64,000 nt of DNA from Anaeramoeba flamelloides. Taxonomy: Eukaryota > Metamonada > Anaeramoebidae. The stretch is from positions 9,672,001-9,736,000 of the forward strand of contig JANTQA010000032.1 of NCBI GenBank assembly GCA_027625915.1, written 5' to 3'. The notes under the pieces are model-generated. The model was given only the letters and a program-made list of their open reading frames with translations, was not told the DNA's origin and searched no databases. Shown one piece after another: positions 19,941 to 32,300 of the stretch; positions within the stretch are counted from its first letter, which is position 1, and every line of letters starts with the position of its first letter. Made by a program: the position numbers and the translations under genes.

Positions 19941-22580
19941 GCAGGTTTTATCCTTTTGAACACATCTATTCTTATTGGTTTGTTTTATATATTTTTATTT
20001 TATTTAGATGAAAATAGTTAGATATCAAAACAGTAATACTGAGTAACTTAAATTATGGTTTAATATTACACTTGAAAAAAATGCAATAAATTCAATAAAT
20101 TAGCTAAAAACAATAAATTGGTAAAAAAAAAAAATTTCTTTTTTTAGACTCTTTATGATATTTTAGAAAAATAAATTGAGTTTAAAATTCTTATAATGAC
20201 TGTTTCTATTTTAGATACTCTTTGAATTGGGAGACACAAATTTAGTCACTTCAAAATTCTCTCTTTTACCGATCAAGTGTCCAACACTTAAGTCTTTACA
20301 ATAAATCTGAAAATACAATAAATTGTGATTTTTTTTACCTATTTTTATTTTGGTGTATGTCTGGGCAGTTTCGATTAGCCTCCATATATCGATCCAAAAT
20401 TAATCATTTTTCATTAGACATTATTTAGCTTTTGATAAAGCCTGTTATAATTTTTAAGGGCTAATTGCTAGAAAACTTTGATTATTGATCTAGCGAAAAA
20501 TGATCACCCATCCTTGCGTATGTGTTCTTAAATGGATTTTTTATTGGTTTTCTATTGTAGAAAAAATAGCAAGATAAAAATATAGGTCATAAAATTAAGC
20601 TAATCAATAAATCCTTTTTTTTGTTCAATTGGAATTATTTGTAAAAGTTTTAAAAATTGGCTCTATTATAAAAATAAATATAACCTTTCAAAGGATGCAG
20701 TATATTTCTAAAATAATTGAATCTTTATGTTCATATAATGTTGATAACAGTTGAATAGATGGATACGGAAGCTTAAATTGAAAAAATATCCAAAAACACA
20801 CATATATTCAAGAAAAAGTTTTGATCTGGAAACAATAAATGTTATTATCTTAAAATATCTAGAAACACAAAACTTTTCTGAAGATGACATTTAAGGTTTA
20901 CAATCTATAAAGTTGGAAATGCGTTTATTTTGGGGTTACCACATATTCTTTTGTTTCATAATTAATCGATCCTCAACTTAGTATATTTTCTAATAATATT
21001 TTATTGTTGTTGGTTTATTTTTTTTTTCTGAAATGCAAATTGAAGGGTGTAAAACTAATGTGTTTAAAAGTAAATACGATAAATATGGTTGTTGTATTGT
21101 TAATTGTATTTATTATTTTTTTTTTTGGTCTTATAAGGGGTGATATATGTTATTTCCAAGAAATCGGAGCAATTTTTTTTTTTTTTTTTTTTAAATTTAT
21201 AGTTTGCCCAGATATTTTGTTTATGTTTATCGACTCTACTCAGAAGTTTATTATTTCTCTAATTTCTAAACAATAGTAGTTTGGTTGGTGCTTAAAAAAG
21301 GGTGAATTTATCAGTTGTTTGGGGGGGGGGGGGCGCCTTTAAGTGAAATGGGGATTCTCATTATGAAAATAAATCTTCAAAGAAGTATTTAAATTTTCAA
21401 AATATTTAAATGTAATTTAGATATTCTAGAGAATAATTCAATTTGTTTATTAGTATTGTGTTTTATAAAAGAATATATATTAATTTGTCTGTTATTAGTT
21501 TTATTTGATATTTTTTATGTGTCAAAATTGATGTATAATAATTTATTTTTGATTGGAAAAATTGTTTTCATAAATTGTTTAATCTCAAAAACTTTTCAAA
21601 TCGAAGGAAAAAAATATAACTACATTCGATGGTTTAAAAAAGCATTTTTATAGTTTCCATATTTCCAGTTTTTAATTGAAACTGGTTTTACACTGTTTTC
21701 TCCAGAAATGGTGTAATTTTTTTCAAATTATTTTGAAATATTTCAACAAAAATATGTTGAAATAAATACATGTCATTGATGCAATCGGGATTACAATTAA
21801 ACTTAATTTAGTATTGTCAATTAACAAATACATTCACTCACAAAGATCATTTTTTAAGAAATGTAAAAAAAAATAACCCACTTAATTTGCAAATAATTAT
21901 ATATTATGTAATGAAAATGGAAAGGTGGTGAATTTTTCAATACAAAACCAAAAAATTAAAAGTTATTATAAAATAAGTTCTGAACTATTAATGTTATATT
22001 CTTCAATTTGGATTTATGGAAAAAATAATAAAAAAAAAAAGTATATTTTATCATTATAAAACGACTCTTAAAATTCAAAAAAAGTTGAATATTGATCCTC
22101 TAATAACCAAAATAACGTTTTGTCTTCTACTTATAACTAAATTCTTTTTTAAATAAAAGTTGGAGAAATTTTCAAGAATTAATCATAATTGAATCAAATT
22201 AATTGCAGTGCCAAATTAAAATCTCAGAAACTCTTTGAAATATAAAAAAAAGGTCTCAACTGAATATTTAAAACTCATTAAAAAAAAATAATCATAATTA
22301 AATTTGAATATTTGAAATGTTAATGTTCCCTTCTATTTGAAATGGGTAATCTCCTTTTGAAAATTAAGAAGAAAAAAAATTATAAAATTAATATAAACCG
22401 TTCGAACAAGACGAATTGAGAACCTATTCTGTGCAGTTTATTGATAACTCTTTTCATGTTAAACGTTTGTTCTTTAAAGTCTCATTTTAAAGATAAAGAA
22501 ACGGTTCATTTGGGTATTATATTGGTGTTGTTTTTTTTTTATTTATTTTCTTTTTTCTTAGTACGGTTATCAACCAAATA

Positions 22581-22776
22581 CAGTAAGTTTCACTTTTAGG
22601 ACACAAACTTTCAAAAAAAATAAAGACCCAGAAAAATCTCAAATTAAAGTAAATTCTTTGGAATTTTTTTTTAACTAAATTATTTTACTAATATTTGAAA
22701 GTTGTACCTCAATTTGGAATTGTTATTGTGCCTTAAATTTTGTTCCTAGTCTGGGTCTTAAACTTAGAACTGGCTG
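22581..22776. mobile_element. MITE family C, copy 2
   Basis: It starts CAGTAAGTTTCACTTTTAGG and ends AACTTAGAACTGGCTG, with TA on each side. It is 196 bp long and has the same internal layout as the copy at 4144-4340, with more mismatches between its arms. Confidence 0.7.
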
Positions 22777-23473
22777 TAACCGTATTTCTTAATTCCTATA
22801 TCTTGCTCATTCGAGATCAAATTTATACTATTTCCGTTTTTATATTGATAAATTATTTCCAAATTAGTTCTCCTTATTTTTGTTTTTTCATTTTCAAACT
22901 GTTCAATATTCATAAATCAAAAAAAGCAAAAAATGAAAAAAGGAATAATGAAAATGAAAATCACATCGCCAATTAGTAATTATCTTATAAACAATCAAAT
23001 CCAATGTTATCAATGGTTTGAGATAGGTGCCCTTTTGTTTGAAAAGAGGATTAGATATTCAGTTTTCCAGATTTAGGGCTTTTATAAGATAAAATCCTTT
23101 TGTAGATCAATCAAAAATATTGGGAAAATTTTATTAAATACATTCCCTTTTTACAGATAAATTTTTAAATTGCCAACTCACCATTGGCCTTTCTAATTTG
23201 GATATTGTTTAAATATTCTAAATCTGCCAATTTGAAGTATTTCGTTAATGTAGTCATCAAAAAAAAATCTTATGTATCAGCAGTTATTGATTTTTAAAAA
23301 AAAAAATATCGAATATATTTATTTGTGAAGATGAAAGCTTCTAAAAAAAATATATTCAGATGTTTTTTTTTTTAAAAAGCAATAGCAAATGTTATTTTTT
23401 GTGGGCAAACAATATTAAAAAAAATAAAAAAGACTAAAAACAAAAAAACAAAATTTTTTTTTTTATTTATTTT

Positions 23474-23662
23474 TCATCCTTTGCGATCTTTATCGAAAAT
23501 AGTTAGAAATGTTAAAAAACAACAAATATAAAAGATCTTCATTTGTATTTTAATTTCTTTTAATATTTGTTCCAAACTCTCATCTGATATTGGAACTTCG
23601 TCTGGTGAATCGTTGTTATCTGATTGGCCACTAAAAGAGTAAAATTTTGGACCATTAAACAT
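23474..23662 (-). CDS. Possible small tail-anchored protein
   Basis: A 62-residue frame starts at an ATG and has codon use much less AT-biased than the surrounding DNA. Residues 1-36 are polar and acidic (SDNNDSPDEVPISDESLEQI). A short amphipathic Lys-rich stretch follows, then a hydrophobic segment (IFYICCFLTFLTIF) and a charged end (DKDRKG). This layout fits a tail-anchored membrane protein. I do not recognise the family, and Tom5, Tom6 and Tom7 signatures are absent. It could instead be one exon of a larger gene. Confidence 0.4.
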   Translation of the reverse strand: MFNGPKFYSFSGQSDNNDSPDEVPISDESLEQILKEIKIQMKIFYICCFLTFLTIFDKDRKG

Positions 23663-25991
23663 CCCAATACAACAAACTTATAAATAAAAAAAAAATGTTT
23701 TGTTATTTTCTCTTTTTTGAAATTCTGTCATTTCAATTATTTAAAAAAAAAAAGTAAAAAATGAAACTTAATTTTTCCAACTCCTATTAAATGGTTGATT
23801 GCTTCGATTGCTACTCTTTTTTTGATCCTAAGTAAAAAAATTTTTATCAAAAAAATTGATATTTTTTTTTGATTTCAAAAAGTCAATTGATAAGATCCAA
23901 AAGCCAAAATAAACCTTTTTATTTGCAATATTTTTTTTTTTGATAAAGTGATCTGATATTTTTAGTAACTTGAATTTTTCACTTTATGAATTTGAATTTT
24001 ACTTCCCAAAAAAAACTCCAAAATCCCAATTTAAACAATTTCCTCCTATATTTTTAATTTGAAAAAGTTTTGATATTTTTTCACTAATTTTTAGCTTATT
24101 TTTTTCTTTCCAGAAAAGAAAAGCTTAACCCAATACAAGAACATTTGGTAAACAATATCGAATATGTTACGTGATGTTGATCACAAAGATATAGCAACAT
24201 TTTTTAAATTTTTTCCAATATTTTTGCTTGAGAAAAATAACTAAAATATTAAAAGAGAAACTGACTAGAAATTGATAATCGAATTAATTATAATCTCACA
24301 CCCCCGTGGTTAAATTATGAGTTTATTAGAAAACAACCACTCTTTAACTACTTTTGTTTTGCTCTTGATAAAAAAAAGTTTTATTGTATAATAATCTTTC
24401 CTTTTATAATTTTTCATAATTTGAGAGTTTTGAATTTCCCTGATTTTATTTTGTTAATCGATTATTTTTTATTAATTTTAGTGTAAAATCACAATAACCA
24501 AACACCCATCTCAAATTAAAAATTAATATCTATATGATTAAATTGATAACAATTTTTGCGAACTAAAAATTTATAAAACAATTTGTTTGAAATTTCATCA
24601 TTTTCTCTATTTATATTAAAATTATCTTATTATTTTGAACTCTACATGTACCAAACACCGCAAATTGATAAATTTGAAATATTTAAACAACATCCGAATT
24701 AGAAAGGTTAATTGTTCGTTGATAATTTATATATTTAATTTGTAAAAAGGGAATGTATTTTTAAAATTTTACCCAATATTTTTAAATGATCAAGAAAAGG
24801 ATTTTTCTTTGGCTTTTTGAAATTTTGGGGGTTTTAGATTTGAATGCCAGCCTACACTTTTTAAAAATTTGTTCTTCCCATCATTTAAAATAATTTTCTG
24901 AATTGGAATTTTCTAAATAATTTTCAAAACTTATTGTAGACTCATTTTTAAGATTTTTGTTTAACCAATAATAAAAGTTGGTCTATCAACTTTTTATCTG
25001 AATGGATCTACAAATCCTATTTTTATTCTCTTAATTTTTCAAAATTGACTTTGTTTCAAAAAATGAACTCTTACTATTTTTTTCAGTAATATTTCAGAAA
25101 CAATCCGACAAAGTGAAACCTTATTTATTTTGTGAAGCGTTCTAATGTCTGAATTGATCTTCTTGAAACTAATCAGAAGTAAAAAATGTTTATAATTTTC
25201 GAAATAAAAAAAGACTCTGTTATTCAATTGAAAAAACTGAATTTGTTTCGTGAATTGAAAATTGTGGGTGTGTTTTTTAATCATACAAATAGAAGTATTG
25301 AATCCAAAGATCTCTTGAAAAATAAATTTTTTTCTTGAAAAAAAATCTTTTTATCAAATCTGGATTTATCTCTAACTTCTATTCTAAATTCACTCACAAA
25401 TTAAACCCATTCACTAATTCGGTTGTACAATTAATTTTAAAGATATACTATCTTACAAAGAATGTGACAAACATTTTATTTCGTCATTCTTTCAAAAAAA
25501 AAAAGGATTTACGTAAAATCACGACGAACACCAAAAAACTCAATTAAATTCATTGAAAATTTAGATGACAAAATCAATTCTATTTCATGATCATTCACAA
25601 AATTAATCGAAATTTTTTTTTTGTAGATTTTTTTTGTGAATTCTTATTTTGGGAATTCGTTTTTGAATAACGATTTTCTAAAAGAATTTCAAATCCTAAA
25701 AATTTTTTCAAATAAAAAAATCAAAAAAAAAAATTTTTCTACTTTAAAAGTTAAAAACACAAAACTAAGAATTTTCATCAAATCCCGGAGACTGGAACCA
25801 ATTTTTTAAAAATTGAAACTTTGTTTCACAAGAATAACAAAAAAAAAAAATCATTTTTTTCTTTTTGTTTTCAAAAATAATTTCAAAACTAATTTCTTGG
25901 ATAACAAAATAACAAAAGTTACGTTAACAAAATCACAAAAAACAAACTTTCGACACAATAACATAAAAAACTATCATCAAAATAAACAATT
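23663..25991. other. AT-rich intergenic DNA
   Basis: No gene, element or repeat could be supported. Short frames at 25.0-26.0 kb lack any recognisable domain. Confidence 0.5.
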
Positions 25992-27995
25992 ATGAGTCAA
26001 ATTTTAGTAGAAAACAGATTTAATTTTTTCGGTGAGGAATTTGGGAACAAAAGTTCATATTTTGGATTTGAACAAAAAACAGAAAAAGCCTTTTTTGGGA
26101 ATTTGATTTCGCAAAAACAAAAAGAGAAACTTGAAGAAAAGTTGTATTTGACAATCAAAAAACTTGACCAAAAACCGGATGTAAGGAACAATTTTGAATT
26201 GGTCAAATCTGGGAAATTGGGAGAGATCAAAGAAATGCTGGAAAAAGAGAAAAACCAAAACAAAGTTGATCAAAAGGGTCACAGCTATCTCTACCACGCG
26301 TGCTCTCGGGGCAGTTTGGAAATCATTGAAACCTTGTTAGGGCTTGAAAGCAATAAAACGATCAACAACAAACAAAATTTTGAAAGCTATCTCAAGGCAA
26401 TTAAAAAAGGAAATTTCCAAGTTGTCAGGCTCTTTCTTCAAAAGGGATTGAGTAGATATCAAAAAACAGGGAAAACCGAGGAGACTGCACTCCACATTGC
26501 ATGTAAATTTGGAAACAAGCAAGTTGTGGAAGAGTTGATCAAACACCAATATCCCGTTTCCCCACTCGATGCTCACCGCAACACGCCGCTTATGGACGCC
26601 TGCAGGAAGGGCAAGACAGGCATTGCTGAATTTCTTCTATCTCAACGGGAAGACTGTAAAATCGATTCTTTGAATAAACGCAACGAAACAGCACTAATTC
26701 TTGCAAGCAAATCAGGGCACCACGAAATTGTCAAACTGTTAATCCAAAAAGGGGCAACTGTCAATTTAAAAACCAAAGGCAACCACAATTGTGCACTCTA
26801 CGAAGGTGTCAAGAACAATCATATCAAAGTTGTTGACGAATTATTAAAAAATGGTGCCTATGTCGATAGCGTAGTCGACGGATGGACAAGCCTATTAATT
26901 GCATCTCAAAATGGCTATTTAGAAATTGCTGAAAAGCTCTTACAATACAAGGCAAACCTGACTTATGTTGAGCCACAGGACGGATTCGACGTATTCTTTT
27001 TAGCAGCCGAAAATGGACACCTTGAGGTACTTGAATACTTACTCCAAACAAGCAAAAATCAAAATCTTTTTGACAGTGTTGCAACCAAAACAAACAACTG
27101 CCAAGAAACACTTTTGCATGTAGCCTCAAATAATGGACACTTGGAAATCGTGAAATTTTTAATTAATAATACACAACCAAATTTGGATGCCTTGGATGAT
27201 TGCGAATTAACCCCCTTAATGTGTGCTGCAGAAAATGATCATGAAGAAATTGTATTATTCCTTCTTCAAAACGGCGCAAAGGTCATTGAAAACGATGACT
27301 TCCAATTGGAATATCTTGAAAACGAAACAATTAAAAAGTTAATTCAAAATTTTAGTCAAATTAATTTTGATTTCAAACAGTTGTTTGACAACCAACAAAA
27401 CTGCGACTATTATATCACCAATAAATATAATGAAAAAATTGGTGTTCATTCTTCCTTTGTCAAGTCCCGCCTTGGTGGTTCCATCGAAAATTATTTAAAA
27501 ATCTTTCAAAACTATGAAAAAAAATCCCTTGATGTGTATTTCTCTTGGATGTATTCTGGTGTATTACCAAATGACGAGAATGGCAATGTTAGTTTAATTG
27601 CAGAAATTAATAAGCAAATCAAAATAAATACTCAAAATAAAACTGGGAAAAACTCTTTATTATCAGATCTTATAACTTTACTCAATGATAACGATTCAAA
27701 AGATTTTAAATTAATAGTAAACGGCAAACCAATTTATGTTCATAAATTTATTCTCATTGCTAGAAGTAACTTATTTTCCTCATTTTTCAAGAACTTCCCA
27801 AAAGAATTATCACAATTAAAAGACCATTCAAACAGTACCTTCCAATCCATCAACATTTTAATTAAATATCTCTACACAGATAACATAGATACACATTTAA
27901 ATAAAAACATCTACAATGAACTTGCAAACGCTTTAGAATATTATCAACTCAATAAAAAATCAATGCTAGATTATTATTTATATAAAAATTATTAG
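25992..27995 (+). CDS. Ankyrin-repeat and BTB-domain protein
   Basis: This single-exon gene encodes 667 residues. About eleven ankyrin repeats run from residue 68 to about 445, with typical units such as TALHIACKFGNKQVVEELIK, LILASKSGHHEIVKLLIQKG and LMCAAENDHEEIVLFLLQNG. A degenerate BTB-like region follows (about 455-530, ending DVYFSWMYSGVLP). A clearer BTB domain covers about 565-655 (DFKLIVNGKPIYVHKFILIA, then LIKYLYTDNI). Proteins of this layout usually act as adaptors: the ankyrins bind a client and the BTB dimerises or recruits a Cullin3 ubiquitin ligase. There is no signal peptide or membrane segment, so it is probably cytosolic or nuclear. The central coding part is richer in G and C than its surroundings. 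The domain calls are strong; client and ligase role are inference. Confidence 0.9.
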   Translation: MSQILVENRFNFFGEEFGNKSSYFGFEQKTEKAFFGNLISQKQKEKLEEKLYLTIKKLDQKPDVRNNFELVKSGKLGEIKEMLEKEKNQNKVDQKGHSYLYHACSRGSLEIIETLLGLESNKTINNKQNFESYLKAIKKGNFQVVRLFLQKGLSRYQKTGKTEETALHIACKFGNKQVVEELIKHQYPVSPLDAHRNTPLMDACRKGKTGIAEFLLSQREDCKIDSLNKRNETALILASKSGHHEIVKLLIQKGATVNLKTKGNHNCALYEGVKNNHIKVVDELLKNGAYVDSVVDGWTSLLIASQNGYLEIAEKLLQYKANLTYVEPQDGFDVFFLAAENGHLEVLEYLLQTSKNQNLFDSVATKTNNCQETLLHVASNNGHLEIVKFLINNTQPNLDALDDCELTPLMCAAENDHEEIVLFLLQNGAKVIENDDFQLEYLENETIKKLIQNFSQINFDFKQLFDNQQNCDYYITNKYNEKIGVHSSFVKSRLGGSIENYLKIFQNYEKKSLDVYFSWMYSGVLPNDENGNVSLIAEINKQIKINTQNKTGKNSLLSDLITLLNDNDSKDFKLIVNGKPIYVHKFILIARSNLFSSFFKNFPKELSQLKDHSNSTFQSINILIKYLYTDNIDTHLNKNIYNELANALEYYQLNKKSMLDYYLYKNY

Positions 27996-29302
27996 ATAAT
28001 CATCTTTTATTGCACTTATATTTTAATTTTTTTTTTTTTTTATTACTTTTTTTTTGTATACTTTGCAAATTTTCCGCAAAAACAAAATCATTTGTTTTTT
28101 TTTTTTTGTAAAATAATGGATAAGAAAGATTTTTTTAATTTATTATTCTTGTTTTATTCATTTTTTTATTCTTAATTTAATTTATACAAATTAATAATAA
28201 ATAACAATCAAAATAAATTGAATCATATTAATCTTTTTTATCTTCAATTTTCAATTTTAAACCTTTTAATAACTGATAATACAACAACTGTTCAAACTTT
28301 CCACCAGTTAGGAATATAATCTATGGATTTCAAAATTATTATAAGTTTGTCTTTTATGAAATAGAGAATCCGATTTCTTCGAGATCTTAAGATAATATAA
28401 TTAAGTTCTTCTTATACAAGTCCATTTGAAAAAAGGGAAAACTTTTTTTTTATTCTGTTGTTGGAATTAAAGGGTAAATTATTAAATTTCAAATTTGGTC
28501 AGATTCTCATTTTTTTCAAAATAGTTAATTCCATTGAAATATATTGACTGTAGGTAATTAAAAACCTCTTTACGGGTATGTTAGAGTATGTTAGAGTAGG
28601 TTTTTGGTGTTTGAATGGTATGCTAGAAAATTTTAGCAAGGATTTAAAAAACAAAAAATTATTAACTGACCATTAGACTTTTGAAACTTGTTTTAAGGGG
28701 AAAAAAATTACACTTAACTTTGGTCTTTAAAATTGGATTTCGAACAAATTATTAAAAATATTTAGTGTTGATGATTTCAAAATTTTGGATTTTCTACAAT
28801 TTAGTAATAAAATACTACCAATCGCAAAATAATAGTTTTGCTTTTTCCTCCCACAACTATAAAAAACATTAAAAACTTTCATACCAATGTTAATAATCAA
28901 AAAACTCTTCAAAAATAAGAAAAAATCCAATTTGACCAAATTTTAAATTTAATAATATACCCGTTATATACTAACTAATTAAAAAAAAAAAAAAAAATAG
29001 AGAATATTAAACAATTACAATAACTTTTATTTATTAATTGATTTCAAAAACATAATATATGTTAAAATAAAAATATAACATAAAAAAAATAAAAATATGA
29101 TAAAGTTGGTTTAAAAAAGTGTGATCAAAAAATTTTTTAATAAAGCACTGAAAAAAAGGCAATACAAATTTACTAAGAAATTAAAAAAAATACTTTTTAA
29201 ATCTTTTTTGTCACACTTGCTTAAAATAATTATAATAAAAAATCAAAAATTCAAAATATTAATTTTAAACAAATAAATAGTCTAAGAAAAAAAAAAATAT
29301 TC
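27996..29302. other. AT-rich spacer between convergent genes
   Basis: This is the 3' side of both neighbours: the ankyrin/BTB gene ends at 27995 and ATG4 ends at 29303 on the other strand. Only T-rich sequence with polyadenylation-like AATAAA motifs is visible. No gene is supported. Confidence 0.6.
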
Positions 29303-32300
29303 TTAAATTATTGAAAAAATTGATCTTGTGCCAAATTTTTTGGAAAATTTTGTGCTTCTTTCAATAAAATCATTTAAATCATCTAAATTTTTAATTAAAA
29401 ACCCTAAAACCATGGAAGGGTCAATATTTTTAATTTTCAATCGATAAATGGAATTCTGATGGTAACTGTTTGTATCAAAAATATTTTTATTATAAGTGTT
29501 TACACATTCTTGAGTTTTGTGGGGATCTAAAAAATAAAAATTATCTTCTTGTATTGCAACAAAGTATAAACTAGAATTTGTTTTACCACCAACAATTCCA
29601 ATAGATTGGGGAAATTTCATTATTTCTGTTAAGGGTTCAATATAATTTTCATTAAATTTTCTCATGCCTAACCTTACCGGGATAAAAATCACTGTTGGTT
29701 TCCATTGTTCAAAATCATTTTTTAAGAGTTTTAAAAATGGTGCCTTTTTGTTTTTGTGTTTGGAATTTTTTTTTTTTTTTCCCTGTTCGTCAAAGTTTAA
29801 ACCAATTTTCACCAATTTATTATGATTCTCTTTTTGATCATTTGTTTTTGAGCTTTTGTCCGGAAAATGAATTTGTAATTTTATTAATTTTTTATCTCCA
29901 GAAATTTTGTTTTCATCAATTTGAATATTTGTATTGTTTTTTAATTTTGATTGGGATTTACCATCGAGTTTTTTCAAATTCTTATTCTTTTCCTTTTTGA
30001 TTTTTGTTTTGCTTTTTTCATTTTCAGTTTTTTTTGTTTTTGTTTTTGTTTTTGTTTTTCTTTTCGACTCAAGACTGTTTTTTTTATAAAATCCATTTAA
30101 ATCATTGTCATCAATAACATCAAAATCATCTAAAAAAAATGATTTCTCTTTTTCTTTATTACCCTTTTCCTTTTCCTTTTCCCTTTCCTTCCCCCCTTTC
30201 TTATTATTGTCCCCTTTCTTATTATTGCCCCCTTTTTTCTTCCCTTTATTTCTTCCCTTTTCATTCCCCTTGTTTTTTTTTTTTTTTTTTTTATCGAATT
30301 CTTTTTCTGATTGTTCTTCAATATCCGAAATTATAATAGGAAAATTTGAATTTATATCATCATTTGATTCCACCCATTTTTTTATTTTTTCATCACCATT
30401 ATTACGATTTATTTTTCTTGAGGGAATATTGAGACTTTTGGAGGTTCTAAGTGTCTGTGTTGTTGTTTTTTTTTTTTTCCTAAAACTATTGATTTTTTTT
30501 AATGGTTTTTTTTTTTCTGTACTTTTGTTATTAGATTTACTTTTTTGTCTTAGTTGATGAAATTCTTCTAAAATATTTTCATCAGGATTGGAAATTAATT
30601 CGAGTTGTTCTTTCTGGAATTTTTTTTTCTCTTGAATAATTTCAAAATAGTTCTCGGAAAAAAATTTATTTTTCTTTTTTTGATTTTGATTTTTTTTCTT
30701 CTCTTTAAAAACATTTTTATCAAGAGTAATTGATATCCCCTTTTCATTTGTAACCTTTTTTTGGTTTCTTTTGGTAACATTTAAATCATGATAATAATTT
30801 TTTGAAGATAATGATTTAAATAACATTTTTAAAGTCGACTTTTTATTTGTTTTTTTACCAAGTTCTTTAATTTTATTAAGATAAATGCCAGAATCTTGGG
30901 TAACATACATATTAAAGTAATCACCATGGGCCTTTGAAACCAGATTTCTATTATCAATAAAATACAATAAAGAAATAAAAGTTTTTTTTTTTTTTTATTT
31001 TTATTTTTATTTGTTATTATTATTTTTTTATTAGGTATTTTTGATTTTTAAAAACGAAAAATATTTAAAGTCATTTCCAAAAAGTGAAAATTAAAAAATT
31101 GAAAAATATTTGTCGCCATTTTCAAAAAGTGAAAAACTAAAATTATATAAAGTTTCACTAAAACTACTTAAAGGGGTAAATTAAATAGCCCGAGTAACAC
31201 TTTTGAAAACTTTTATTCCTAACTTTTTTAAAATGGCTGTTTTGAAAATAATAATTGGATTATTTACTGTTTTTAAATTTGTGTAAAAGATTTTTAATTG
31301 TATATAATACGTAAAATGAAGAAATAAAAAAGTGTTCAAAACTAAAACGCAATTTTTTTGGACCTAGTTAAAACTGTTCAAAGAATCATAATAATACAAT
31401 TTTATTCAATTTGAAAATAATTTTGATTTTTTTAAAATATTGGTATCATTTTTTGTTTTTTTGCTTTTTATTTTTTTATTTAATTTTTTTGAATTACTAA
31501 ACTGTTTCCGTTCGATCAATAATTTTTTCGAACAATTGATATTAGGTTAAGGTTGTTTTTTTTTTTTGAAATTGATGAACTTAAATAAAATTAGTTGATA
31601 GTATCTAACCATTTGATCGATCAATATTTTTAATAGTATTTCAACAAATCCACCAATGCATTTTTTTTGTTAGCCCATCACTTTAAAATTTTTACACACC
31701 GATAATTTATTAGTTTTGATAATTATTTATTTTTTGTTTTTTGTGGATATTGCCAATTTCTAAATAATTGTTAACATTTCAAATTAGTTAGTAGTTCTAA
31801 TTTAGTATTTTTTAAATAATTTATTTAATACGATTTTTTTTTTTTTTATCAAAAATTAATTTTTGTTTAATAATAAATCAAAGTGAGGATTTATTGAATA
31901 GTTAAATTATTAAAAAAACACTTAATCTGTTAAAAATTGAATTTTGATGTGTAAAAAATTTTGAATTGGATTTTATAAGCATTTTAAAAATTCTTGAAGT
32001 GAATATCTTGTTTGACAATATTTGATAAATTGGATGATTTAAAATCATAAAAAAATAAAAAAAAAAAAAAATATTAACATTAAATATACATAATATTAAT
32101 ATTTAATAGTTATTTATTGGTTATTAATAAAACTAAAAGGAAATTAATTTTACCTTAAAGCAAGCGAAACTGTTGTTGGTGAATGCCTATTATGAGTAAA
32201 AATAAAGAAATAAATTATAATAATAATTAATTGAAAATTTGAGATTAATAATATTTTTATTATTATTCAGAATAAAGGTATTTTAGAAAGGTAAATTCGT

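Larger units (their letters stand above)
18246..23473. other. AT-rich intergenic DNA
   Basis: Five kilobases have no convincing gene. Visible items are a family M repeat at 19870-19940, G runs of 10 and 13 bases at 19018-19027 and 21321-21333, and a family C MITE at 22581-22776. Several short frames at 20.7-21.7 kb are made of Phe, Ile, Leu and Tyr codons expected by chance in T-rich DNA. Confidence 0.55.

Noticed and set aside
20708-21653. Short hydrophobic frames in the 20.7-21.7 kb region
   Set aside because: Composition is what random T-rich DNA gives; no motif, no splice partner and no codon bias.
30105-30557. + strand frame rich in Phe, Ser and Leu
   Set aside because: It is the complement of the Lys-rich ATG4 insert.
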